This document shows positions 17,351 through 25,622 of a DNA stretch of 64,000 nucleotides, one piece after another. A program made the position numbers and the translations under genes. How positions within the stretch are numbered: the first letter of the stretch is position 1; each line of letters opens with the position of its first letter. The stretch is from the NCBI RefSeq assembly GCF_010499245.1, contig NZ_JAAGOW010000003.1, positions 186,001 through 250,000 of the forward strand, written 5' to 3'. The notes beneath the pieces were generated by a model. It saw nothing but the letters and a program-made list of their open reading frames with translations, was not told the origin of the DNA and did no database searches. The DNA is from Variovorax sp. WS11 (GTDB taxonomy: Bacteria; Pseudomonadota; Gammaproteobacteria; Burkholderiales; Burkholderiaceae_C).

Positions 17351-20300
17351 ATGGACAAGGACTCCAAGTCCGGATTCGGAGGCGCGACAGGCAACGGCGT
17401 CATCGCGGTACTGCTCGTGGCGGTCGGGGTGCTGTTCGTGCGCGAGGTGCCACTGGAAACCATGCGCATGCCAGCTACCGACCCACGCCTCGAGCTGCAT
17501 CACGCCATGCAGGACATCGATGCGCGCCTTTGGCAGGATCCCTTTGGCGCCGTCAGCAGGGGCAGGGCGGAAGCGCGGAAGAATGATGCGGCAAGAGCCC
17601 GGGGCGATGATGCGCGCCGCACAGCGAAGCTGATGGAGGAGATCCGTTCACGCCGACCCGTGGAAATACTGGCTGTCATGCTGCCCGGCGGGCCGTATTC
17701 GGAAAATGTGGAAAGCCGGCGGCGTGCGCGCTACGCCGTGCTCGCGGGCCTGAATGCGAGCAGGTTTTCGCCCGTGGACACCGAGCATCTGGGCTACTTT
17801 TTCGGGCCGTCCCCTCCGGAACCTCCGGCGGCATCCATGGAACCGATTCCTTACGAATGGTTCGAGCCTGCGCTGGACGCCCGCCAGCGGCCCGACGGCC
17901 TCGACGCCCACGTGCTCGTGGTCTGGCTGCAGAGCGAGGCCTTCGGCAGCGAGCCATTGCGGCGCATCACGGACTTGGCCCGGCTCTTTCCTCAGGCGGG
18001 CGTGAGCTGGCGGATCCTTGGGCCGAACGGTTCTGACGGACTCAAGGCCATGATCGACGAGGTGGCAGCTCGGACTTTCAGGAGCGAAGCCCTGGTCTGG
18101 CCGATGCGCTTCTACTCGCCGTACGCGACCGTGCCCGACCGCGTCCTTTTGCGTGGCGTGGTGCCGGACGGCAGCATCCTGAGCCTCTCCGAGTTCTTTT
18201 CGAGAAGGGGCGTGGCACTGGTGCGAACCATCGGCAACGATGCTCGGCTCGCCGACGACCTGGTCAAGGAGCTCGGCTTGCGTGGCCTCGACGCAAGAGC
18301 CCTTCACGACGGTGAGGACTACAGCGACGCCTGCCCCCGAGCCGCGGGTGAGGAGAGGAAGAAGGAGAGCAAGAAACCGAGCAAGGAAAAAACTTCGCCA
18401 CACAGCCACATCGCCGTGGTCGCCGAATGGGACACCTTATACGGCCGCAGCTTGCGGCGCGAGTTCAGGCCGACCCGCCATGAGGCGGGCTTCTGCGTGG
18501 AGCGCTTCCACTATGTGCGCGGACTCGACGGACAGATGCCTCGCAGCGATGGAGGCGCCTCGGCGCCCGAGGACGGCCGGAAGCCGACGCAGGTCGAGAA
18601 GGAGGCGGTGCATCGCAAGGACGGCACCTTCATCGAGCGCGCCGAAGGGCAAAGCCAGTTCGACTACCTGCGGCGGCTCGCCGTCCAGATGCGCGAGCAG
18701 GACCGCCGACTGCGTCGCACGAGTGCCGACGGCAAGGGCCTGCGTGCGATCGGCGTGCTGGGCAGCGATGTGCACGACAAGCTGCTGGTGCTGCAGGCGC
18801 TGCGGCCGGAGTTTCCCAGCGCCATCTTTTTCACGACCGACCTGGATGCGCGCTTTCTGCATCCGCGTGAGCAGGCCTGGACACGCAACGTCGTTGTCGC
18901 CTCCAGCTTCGGCTTCACGCTGGCCGACCGGGTGCAGATGGGAACGCCGCCGTTTCGCGACGGCTACCAGACCTCCACCTTTCTCTCCACCCGCATCGCG
19001 CTCGATGATGCGCGGCGCCCGTCGGAGCCCTTGACGCAGGTGACGATCTCGAACTGGCTCGTACCTTCGCGGATCTTCGAGATTGGCCGGACGACGGCCT
19101 TCGGCTTTCACGGTCAGGCAGACAACGACGCGGCCGCCAGCGAGGGCACCCGGTGCAAGCCGCGGGAGTGGATCCGATGCGACAACATCCATCCGCCCGC
19201 GTCGCCGCGCTATCCGGCGATGAACTGGGCCGCCGCGAGCTTGATCGCCTGCACGCTCGCCCTTGCGCTGTGGGCGCGCGCCTTTCCGTTCAGACGTCGT
19301 GTCGAAGGCGCGCCCGCGCGCGGCCTCGGTCCCGTGCCCAGTGGGAAAGCCGTGCTCGCGCGCGGCGCCGCCGTCGCGGCCGTCTTCCTGCTGCTCCTGC
19401 TGGTCTTGCTGGCCTTCGCGGCCCACTGGCAGCTCCTCGCCGAACAGCTCACTCGCGATGGCAAGCCGCTGCTGTTTCTCGAAGGCATCAGCCTTTGGCC
19501 CACGGAAGCGATACGGTTGATAACGCTGCTGCTGTGCATGTACCTGCTGTGCCGGGGCTGGGCGGCGTTGACCGACAACTTCGATGAGATCACGAGCGAA
19601 TTCGAGCTGAGCCCCGCGCGCCAGGAGTTGATTGCAGAGCAGCGCAAGGCCGAGGCGAAGATGCCCCTGTGGCGAAAGATCGCCCAGGTCTTCTCCATGC
19701 GTTTCGTGCCGCCCCGCACGCGCACAAGCCACGCCGCACCGGGCTTGCCGATCGAGGCACTGGATTTCTGGAAGCGCTATGTGGTGCAGGACCGTCTCGC
19801 TGCCAGGGTGTTGCGCACCGCCACCTATACGGCCATCTCTCTGTTCCTGATCTGGCTGGTGGTGCAGTCTGTTGGCGAAGAACGCTTCGTGCCGCAGCGC
19901 GGCGACCTGTCGCTTGCGGTGCATGACGCGCTGCGCGGCCCGGTGCTCATCGCGATCTGCTTCCTCATCTTCTTCGTGGTCGATGCGACCGCCTTCTGCG
20001 TAGGATTCGTGCGTGGCCTGCGCGGCCAGACGGTCAGCTGGCCGGAACCCACGTTGAATCTTTTCCGTTGGCGCACGGGCATCCCGCGAACGCACTTGGA
20101 CGGCTGGATCGACCTGCAATTCATCGCACTGCGCACGCGCTGCGTGACGCGCCTCATCTACTACCCCTTCATCGTGATTTCGCTGTTCCTGCTGTCCAGG
20201 AGCGCTGTGTTCGATCACTGGACTTTGTCCATGAGCACTCTGCTGCTGTCCGTCGGTGGTGCCGTCGTCGCGTTGGGTTGCGCGGTCGCGTTGCGCATGG

Positions 20301-20554
20301 CGGCCGAGGGCTCGCGCCGGCACGCGATCGAGCAGGTTGAGGACGCGTTGATGCGCGCGAACGCACAGACGCCCACCCGGGCGGCTGCCGCTACGCCGGA
20401 GCAACTCCAGCGGCTCAAGGAGCGCATCGAGCACCTGCAGATGGGTGCCTTCGCGCCCTTCTGGCAGCAGCCGCTGGTCAAAGCCGTGCTGCTGCCTTTC
20501 GCCACGCTGGGTGGCTCGACGCTGCTGGATTACTTGGCGCTCGCCGACATCTGA
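17351..20554 (+). CDS. Large multi-spanning membrane protein of unknown function
   Basis: I do not recognise this 1067-residue protein. It has one N-terminal helix (about 15-31), a large presumably periplasmic region (about 32-615), and about seven C-terminal helices (roughly 622-641, 670-692, 718-736, 824-842, 863-887, 935-953, 962-983). In the large region, SHIAVVAEWDTLYGRSL (about 351) and AIGVLGSDVHDKLLVLQALR followed by FFTTDLDARFLHP (about 466-506) alternate beta strand and helix in a way that recalls type 1 periplasmic-binding folds; this is a weak structural inference. A lysine-rich linker lies near 335-350. The start follows AGGGGGCC. The gene stands alone and overlaps mnmC tail to tail by 25 bp. 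Confidence 0.8.
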   Translation: MDKDSKSGFGGATGNGVIAVLLVAVGVLFVREVPLETMRMPATDPRLELHHAMQDIDARLWQDPFGAVSRGRAEARKNDAARARGDDARRTAKLMEEIRSRRPVEILAVMLPGGPYSENVESRRRARYAVLAGLNASRFSPVDTEHLGYFFGPSPPEPPAASMEPIPYEWFEPALDARQRPDGLDAHVLVVWLQSEAFGSEPLRRITDLARLFPQAGVSWRILGPNGSDGLKAMIDEVAARTFRSEALVWPMRFYSPYATVPDRVLLRGVVPDGSILSLSEFFSRRGVALVRTIGNDARLADDLVKELGLRGLDARALHDGEDYSDACPRAAGEERKKESKKPSKEKTSPHSHIAVVAEWDTLYGRSLRREFRPTRHEAGFCVERFHYVRGLDGQMPRSDGGASAPEDGRKPTQVEKEAVHRKDGTFIERAEGQSQFDYLRRLAVQMREQDRRLRRTSADGKGLRAIGVLGSDVHDKLLVLQALRPEFPSAIFFTTDLDARFLHPREQAWTRNVVVASSFGFTLADRVQMGTPPFRDGYQTSTFLSTRIALDDARRPSEPLTQVTISNWLVPSRIFEIGRTTAFGFHGQADNDAAASEGTRCKPREWIRCDNIHPPASPRYPAMNWAAASLIACTLALALWARAFPFRRRVEGAPARGLGPVPSGKAVLARGAAVAAVFLLLLLVLLAFAAHWQLLAEQLTRDGKPLLFLEGISLWPTEAIRLITLLLCMYLLCRGWAALTDNFDEITSEFELSPARQELIAEQRKAEAKMPLWRKIAQVFSMRFVPPRTRTSHAAPGLPIEALDFWKRYVVQDRLAARVLRTATYTAISLFLIWLVVQSVGEERFVPQRGDLSLAVHDALRGPVLIAICFLIFFVVDATAFCVGFVRGLRGQTVSWPEPTLNLFRWRTGIPRTHLDGWIDLQFIALRTRCVTRLIYYPFIVISLFLLSRSAVFDHWTLSMSTLLLSVGGAVVALGCAVALRMAAEGSRRHAIEQVEDALMRANAQTPTRAAAATPEQLQRLKERIEHLQMGAFAPFWQQPLVKAVLLPFATLGGSTLLDYLALADI

Positions 20555-22401
20555 GGCGCTCGACGCCCGCGCTGCGCGTCGAGCGCCCGGGCCTGCGCGG
20601 CTGGCAGCGGCAGGGGCTCGCCATGCCAGCGCGCCGCCAGCAGTTCGGCGCACAGCGCTGCAAAGCTGAGCCCGCGCGAGCCCATCGCCGTACACAGCCA
20701 GATGCCGCCCGGCGCCTCCGCGTCTCGCGGGCCGACCAGGGGCCGCCGGTCGCTGGAGGCACAGCGCACGCCGGCCCACGCCTCGAGCTCGCCGCGCTCG
20801 AACAGCGGGGCGAGCTGCCGTGCCGCCTCCGGATGCAGGCGCGCGAGGCGCTCGCGGTTGGATTCGGTGTCGTCGCTGCGAAGACTCGCCTCGCCGTTGT
20901 CGCGATCGAAGGTGGCGCCTGTGAGCCAGAGCGGGCCGCCGGGGTCGGGCACGTGGGCGATGAGATGGCCGTCGCCATTGATGGGCATCGGGGGCAGGCG
21001 CATGCCCGCCGCCATGCGTCCCCAGGCGAGCTGGCCGCGCACCGGCTGCAGCGGCATTGCCGGTGTCAGCGCCGCGCTCTCATGGCCGGCCGCGATCACC
21101 ACGCGATCCGCCTCGGCCAACAGTTCGCCTTCGGCATCTCGCAGCAGCCAGGGGCCAGAGCCGTCGATCCGTGCGACGCGGCATGCCATCCGCACGCGGA
21201 TGCCGGGCTGATCTAGCCAGGCCTCGACCAGCCGCGCCGGCCGCACCCAGCCGCCGCGCGCGTGCCAGATCCCGACCGCATCGGCGGGCAGGCCGGCCTC
21301 GCGCAGCTGATCTGCGGACGCGTGCCAAGACTCGTTCGGCCCCTCGGCGCTCCAGCCCAGCGGCAGGCGGGCGGTGTCGACGCTGCGGCGCTCGAGCACG
21401 CCGCCGGCGCGCCAGTCCGTGCCTTCGGCCAGCAGCGTGCATGCCTGTTGCCAGGTGGCCCGCACGCCCGCGCGCGTGAGGCGCGAGAGCAGGGCGTCGT
21501 CGGGCGAGACATGCGGCGCGAGCACGCCTGCCGGCAGGCCCGAAGCGCCCGCCGCGGAATGGGCGCCGGCCTCCAGCACCAGCACCTGCCAGCCGCGCCG
21601 CGCCAGGCTCGCCGCGACGGCAGCGCCGGCCAGCCCCGCGCCGACCACGACACAGTGGCCGGGCGAGGAGACCACCGCCCGATCCACGACGCGTTGCCGC
21701 AGCGGCCACGAAGGCTCGAACACGCCCTGCAAGCAGTCGCGCTTGGGCGGCAAGCCCGCGGTCTTGCGCAGTTGAAAGCCCGAGGGCGCCAGCGCATCGC
21801 GCACCCCCCGCGCCACGGTCCAGGTCGCCAGCCGCGTGCCGCGCCGGGCAAAGCGGGCGACGGCCTTGAGCGTCTCGGCAGACCACATCTGCGGATTGCG
21901 TTCCGGGCTGAAGCCGTCCAGGAAGATGCTGTCGGCCTCGAAGCGATGCAGGGCGCGCAGCATGGCCTGCACATCGCCGATGCACAGCGTGAGCAGAACC
22001 CGGCCGCCCTCGAACGCCAGACGATGGAAACCGGGAAGTAGCTCCCACCACTGCGCGGCCAGTTCGGCGGCCAGCGGTGCGAGCTCGGGGTGTGCCGCCG
22101 CGGCCCGCAGCAAGTCTTCGCGAGCGACCGGGTACGCCTCGATCGAGACGAAATGCAGCAGCCGCGGCCGCTGCGGGTCAGCCCGCCAGGCCTGCCAGCT
22201 TGTCAGAAAGGAAAGGCCGAGCCCGAAGCCGGTTTCGAGAATCCGCCATTGCGACTGGCCGGCCCAGGCCTCGGGCAGGCCGCAGCCGTCCAGGAACACA
22301 TGCCGGGCTTGGGCCACGGCACCGCTTTCGGAGTGATAGATGTCGCCGAAACGCACGCTGTGCGGCACGCCGTCGGCGCCCCAGGCGACCGGCTCGGCCA
22401 T
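20530..22401 (-). CDS. mnmC: Bifunctional tRNA 5-methylaminomethyl-2-thiouridine biosynthesis protein MnmC
   Basis: This 623-residue fusion makes the mnm5s2U34 wobble base. The N-terminal SAM-dependent methyltransferase (about 1-230) shows LETGFGLGLSFL, ADSIFLDGFSPERNPQMWS and a DUF752-like core. The C-terminal FAD oxidoreductase (about 250-600) begins at VVVGAGLAGAAVAASLARRGW and ends with RCASSDRRPLVG and CTAMGSRGL. The start at 22401 lies 17 bp after the yggX stop, so the two may be cotranscribed. Its 3' end overlaps the end of the convergent large membrane-protein gene by 25 bp. Confidence 0.93.
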   Translation of the reverse strand: MAEPVAWGADGVPHSVRFGDIYHSESGAVAQARHVFLDGCGLPEAWAGQSQWRILETGFGLGLSFLTSWQAWRADPQRPRLLHFVSIEAYPVAREDLLRAAAAHPELAPLAAELAAQWWELLPGFHRLAFEGGRVLLTLCIGDVQAMLRALHRFEADSIFLDGFSPERNPQMWSAETLKAVARFARRGTRLATWTVARGVRDALAPSGFQLRKTAGLPPKRDCLQGVFEPSWPLRQRVVDRAVVSSPGHCVVVGAGLAGAAVAASLARRGWQVLVLEAGAHSAAGASGLPAGVLAPHVSPDDALLSRLTRAGVRATWQQACTLLAEGTDWRAGGVLERRSVDTARLPLGWSAEGPNESWHASADQLREAGLPADAVGIWHARGGWVRPARLVEAWLDQPGIRVRMACRVARIDGSGPWLLRDAEGELLAEADRVVIAAGHESAALTPAMPLQPVRGQLAWGRMAAGMRLPPMPINGDGHLIAHVPDPGGPLWLTGATFDRDNGEASLRSDDTESNRERLARLHPEAARQLAPLFERGELEAWAGVRCASSDRRPLVGPRDAEAPGGIWLCTAMGSRGLSFAALCAELLAARWHGEPLPLPAAQARALDAQRGRRAPQMSASAK

Positions 22402-22417
22402 CGCGCGAGCCAGGGGA

Positions 22418-22693
22418 TCAGTTGGGCGGTGGGGGAACGTAGCCCTGCGCGACGTCGGCGCCTTCGCCGAAGAAATGCTTTTCCATCTGGCGCGCCAGGT
22501 ACTGGCGGGCGCGGGCATCGGCCAGGTTCAGCCGGTTTTCGTTGACCAGCATGGTCTGTTGCTTGAGCCAGGCGGCCCAGGCCTCCTTGCTGACGCTTTC
22601 CCAGATGCGCTTGCCGAGTTCGCCGGGGTAGGGTGGGAAATCGAGCCCCTCGGCCTCTTTGCCGAGCTTGATGCACTGGACCATGCGTGCCAT
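22418..22693 (-). CDS. yggX: Probable Fe(2+)-trafficking / oxidative damage protection protein
   Basis: This 91-residue YggX family protein begins with the signature MARMVQCIKLGKEAEGLD and contains YPGELGKRIW, KEAWAAWLKQQTMLVNE and LMEKHFFG-like ends (RQMEKHFFGEG). It protects Fe-S enzymes and limits labile iron in enterobacteria. The C-terminal tail is proline-rich (PPPPN). It lies directly upstream of mnmC on the same strand. Confidence 0.96.
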   Translation of the reverse strand: MARMVQCIKLGKEAEGLDFPPYPGELGKRIWESVSKEAWAAWLKQQTMLVNENRLNLADARARQYLARQMEKHFFGEGADVAQGYVPPPPN

Positions 22694-22774
22694 TTGGATG
22701 CCTCTTCAGAAACGGGGGTGGGGTGGCTTAGTTGATTTGGCTATTTAGAACTGAGAACTCGGTCGTTCCAGATT

Positions 22775-22789
22775 CCTTATGCCGAATTC
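22775..22789 (+). promoter_or_regulatory. Candidate sulfur-regulator site CCTTATGCCGAATTC
   Basis: The element lies 45 bp before the sbp start, in the intergenic region that must carry the promoter for the sbp-ssu cluster. Its first 13 bases differ at only one position from an element upstream of cysI (11073 to 11061, minus strand). A second GAATTC follows at 22791. CysB or an SsuR-like LysR activator is the expected binder; this is inferred. Confidence 0.45.
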
Positions 22790-22833
22790 AGAATTCGAAG
22801 CTTCACTGTTATGCCTTTCTGAAGCACAAGACC

Positions 22834-23856
22834 ATGAGCTACCGCCGCGACTTTATCAAGCTTTCCCTCGCTGCTGCCGCTGCTGCAGGCATCGCCCTCA
22901 CGGCATTGCCGTCGTTTGCGCAGGGCGTGACGCTGCTCAATGTCTCCTACGACCCCACGCGCGAGCTCTACGTGGACTACAACAAGGCCTTTGCCGCCTA
23001 TTGGAAGGGCAAGACCGGCCAAGCCGTCACCGTCAAGCAGTCGCATGGCGGTTCCGGCAAGCAGGCGCGCTCGATCATCGACGGCATCGACGCCGACATC
23101 GCCACGCTGGCGCTGGCCGGCGACACGGATGCGTTGGTCAAGCACGGCGGCCTGGTCAACGCCGACTGGCAGAAGCGCCTGCCGCACAACTCGGCCCCCT
23201 ACACCTCGACCATCGTCTTCCTCGTGAAGAAGGGCAACCCCAAGGGCCTGAAGGACTGGGACGACCTCGCCAAGCCCGGCGTGCAGGTGATCACGCCCAA
23301 CCCCAAGACCTCGGGCGGCGCGCGCTGGAACTACCTGGCGGCCTGGGAGTTCGGCAAGCGCAAGTTCGGCGGCGACGCCAAGGCCAAGGAATTCGTGTCG
23401 AAGGTCTACAAGAACGTGCCGGTGCTGGACACCGGCGCGCGCGGCTCCACCATCACCTTCGTCCAGCGCGGCGTGGGCGACGTGCTGCTGGCCTGGGAGA
23501 ACGAGGCTTTCCTGGCGCTGAAGGAATTCGGCCCCGAGAAATTCGAGATCGTGGTGCCCTCGGTCAGCATCCTGGCCGAGCCCACGGTGACGGTGGTGGA
23601 CAAGGTGGTCGACAAGAAGGGCACGCGCGCCGTGGCCGAGGAATACCTCAAGTACCTGTACTCCGACGAAGGCCAGGACATCGCGGGCCGCAACTACTAC
23701 CGCCCGACTTCCGACAAGGCGAAGGCCAAGTACGAGAAGCAGTTCCCCAAGCTCACGCTGTTCACCATCGACCAGGCCTTCGGCGGCTGGGCCAGGGCGG
23801 ACAAGGAGCACTTCGCCGACGGCGGGTCCTTCGATCAAATCTACAGCGCCAAGTAA
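22834..23856 (+). CDS. sbp: Sulfate ABC transporter periplasmic binding protein (first paralogue)
   Basis: This 340-residue solute-binding protein has a signal peptide with a Tat-like RRDF start (MSYRRDFIKLSL, cleavage near ALPSFA). The mature part starts GVTLLNVSYDPTREL and has the Sbp/CysP pattern (SHGGSGKQARSI, TSGGARWNYLAAWEFG, NVPVLDTGARGSTITF). It binds sulfate or thiosulfate. It has no cognate permease beside it; instead it precedes the ssu genes, with ssuE starting 13 bp downstream. It probably hands sulfate to the CysTWA membrane complex encoded at 46.9-49.8 kb, or has become a specialised sulfur scavenger. A second paralogue lies at 45916. Confidence 0.93.
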   Translation: MSYRRDFIKLSLAAAAAAGIALTALPSFAQGVTLLNVSYDPTRELYVDYNKAFAAYWKGKTGQAVTVKQSHGGSGKQARSIIDGIDADIATLALAGDTDALVKHGGLVNADWQKRLPHNSAPYTSTIVFLVKKGNPKGLKDWDDLAKPGVQVITPNPKTSGGARWNYLAAWEFGKRKFGGDAKAKEFVSKVYKNVPVLDTGARGSTITFVQRGVGDVLLAWENEAFLALKEFGPEKFEIVVPSVSILAEPTVTVVDKVVDKKGTRAVAEEYLKYLYSDEGQDIAGRNYYRPTSDKAKAKYEKQFPKLTLFTIDQAFGGWARADKEHFADGGSFDQIYSAK

Positions 23857-23869
23857 GAGCGCCCCGATC

Positions 23870-24454
23870 GTGACTGTTCTCCTGATTGCCGGCAGCCCCT
23901 CGGCCCCTTCGCGCTCGGCGGTGCTGCTCGATGCGGTGGCCGCGCGGCTGGCATTGCGAGACGTGCCGGTCGAGCGGATCGCGATCCGCGAGCTGGCAGC
24001 GCATGCATTGCTGCTGGGCGAGGCCTCGCATCCGGCGATCCAGCATGCCGCCGAACAGGTGCGAAAGGCCGATGCGATCGTGATCGCGACGCCGGTCTAC
24101 AAGGCGGCGTACAGCGGCGTGCTCAAGGTCTTCCTCGATCTGCTGCCGCAGTCCGCGCTGCGCGGCAAGACGGTGCTGCCGCTGGCCACCGGCGGCAGTC
24201 CGCACCACATGCTGGCGCTGGACTATGCGCTGCGGCCGGTGCTGCAGTCGCTGGCGGCGCGGCACATCCTGCCGGGCGTGTATGCGACCGATGGGCAGGT
24301 AACGCTGCAGCCCGAGGGGGCCTACCAGCTGCAGAGCGAGCTGGCCCAGCGCCTCGACGACGCGGTGGACGCGCTCGCGCACGAAGGGCTCAAGCTCCCG
24401 GCGACGAACGGCTTCGAGCCGGTGCCCTTCTCGCGCGTGCGATGTAGCGTCTGA
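23870..24454 (+). CDS. ssuE: NADPH-dependent FMN reductase of the alkanesulfonate system
   Basis: This 194-residue flavodoxin-fold reductase supplies FMNH2 to the SsuD monooxygenase. It shows the phosphate-binding GSPSAPSRS at about 8-16 and ATPVYKAAYSGVLKVFLDLLPQ, diagnostic of SsuE. The start is a GTG at 23870, only 13 bp after sbp. A GC-rich hairpin (24458-24475, 6-bp arms) follows the stop and may adjust expression of the genes after it. Confidence 0.95.
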   Translation: MTVLLIAGSPSAPSRSAVLLDAVAARLALRDVPVERIAIRELAAHALLLGEASHPAIQHAAEQVRKADAIVIATPVYKAAYSGVLKVFLDLLPQSALRGKTVLPLATGGSPHHMLALDYALRPVLQSLAARHILPGVYATDGQVTLQPEGAYQLQSELAQRLDDAVDALAHEGLKLPATNGFEPVPFSRVRCSV

Positions 24455-24561
24455 AGCCCGGGCCTGCGGGCCCGGCGCGTCTCTCTCCCTCCCATTTCCT
24501 CCTGCGTTCTTCGCCGCCGCGCGTGCGGCGCGGGACGGCTCACGCCTGAAAGACATTCACC

Positions 24562-25521
24562 ATGAAGACCTTGCATTCATCGAAACGCCGCGCCTTGATC
24601 CGCGGCGCCGCCGCGGCGATCGCACTGCCATCCCTGGCCGCGTTCGCCCAGGCACCGGCGCGCCAGCTGCGCATTGGCCACCAGAAGGGCGTGCTGAGCC
24701 TGCTCAAGGGCCGCGGCACCCTGGAGAAGCAGCTGGCGCCGCTGAACGTCTCGCTCAAGTGGACCGAGTTCACGGCCGGGCCGGTGCAACTCGAAGCGCT
24801 CAACGTCGGCTCGATCGACTTCGGCGATGTCGGCGAAGCGCCGCCGATCTTCGCGCAGGCCGCGGGTGCGCCGCTGGCCTACGTGGCGGCCACGGTGCCG
24901 CGCCCGCAGTCGGAAGCGGTGCTGGTGCCCAAAGGGTCGGCGATCCGTTCGGTGGCCGAGCTCAAGGGCAGGAAGGTCGCGCTCAACAAGGGCAGCAACG
25001 TGCACTACTTCCTGGTCAAGCTGCTGGAGAAGCACGGTCTCGGCTATGGCGACGTCAACGTCGTCTTCCTGCCGCCTTCGGATGCGCGTGCCGCCTTCGA
25101 GAAGGGCTCGATCGACGCCTGGGTGATCTGGGACCCCTTCCTCGCCGCGGCAGAAAAGACGCTCGAGGCGCGGGTGCTGGCCGACGCCGCGGGCGTGGTG
25201 GGCAACCGCGGCTACTACTTCTCCTCGCTCGGCTACGCAGAGAAGAACGCCGATGTGATCCGGATCCTGACCGAGGAGATCGACAAGGTCGACCAATGGG
25301 GCCAGGCGAACAAGAGCGCCTACGCCGCCGAGCTGTCGCAGCTGTGGGGTATTCCGCAGCCGGTCGTCGACGTCGTGGTGGGTCGCTGGAAGTACGGCAC
25401 GGGGCCGATCACCAAGGCCATCCTGGCGGAGCAGCAGAAGATCGCCGACACCTTTTTGTCCCTCGGGTTGATCCCCAAGAAGATCAACGTGCTCGATGCA
25501 GCGGCTGCCGGCATTGCCTGA
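24562..25521 (+). CDS. ssuA: Aliphatic sulfonate ABC transporter binding protein
   Basis: This 319-residue periplasmic binding protein has a twin-arginine-like signal (SKRRALIRGAAAAIALPSL, cleavage near AFAQA). The mature core reads LRIGHQKGVLSLLKGRGTLE, SIDFGDVGEAPPIFAQAAG and WVIWDPFLAAAEKT, typical of SsuA/TauA proteins. It captures alkanesulfonates for the SsuCB importer. It is separated from ssuE by 107 bp of GC-rich and pyrimidine-rich sequence. Confidence 0.95.
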   Translation: MKTLHSSKRRALIRGAAAAIALPSLAAFAQAPARQLRIGHQKGVLSLLKGRGTLEKQLAPLNVSLKWTEFTAGPVQLEALNVGSIDFGDVGEAPPIFAQAAGAPLAYVAATVPRPQSEAVLVPKGSAIRSVAELKGRKVALNKGSNVHYFLVKLLEKHGLGYGDVNVVFLPPSDARAAFEKGSIDAWVIWDPFLAAAEKTLEARVLADAAGVVGNRGYYFSSLGYAEKNADVIRILTEEIDKVDQWGQANKSAYAAELSQLWGIPQPVVDVVVGRWKYGTGPITKAILAEQQKIADTFLSLGLIPKKINVLDAAAAGIA

Positions 25522-25622
25522 CCGCGCGCTGTGGCGCCTGCGCGCCGTGCGGGTGCTTCGCGCCACGGCACGGGCGTGGGGCCTGCGGCGCTTTCTCTTC
25601 GCCATCTGATCGAGATCACACC

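Noticed and set aside
24458..24475. Hairpin after ssuE as an intrinsic terminator
   Set aside because: It has a 6-bp GC stem but no T-run follows; ssuA continues the operon, so termination is unlikely.
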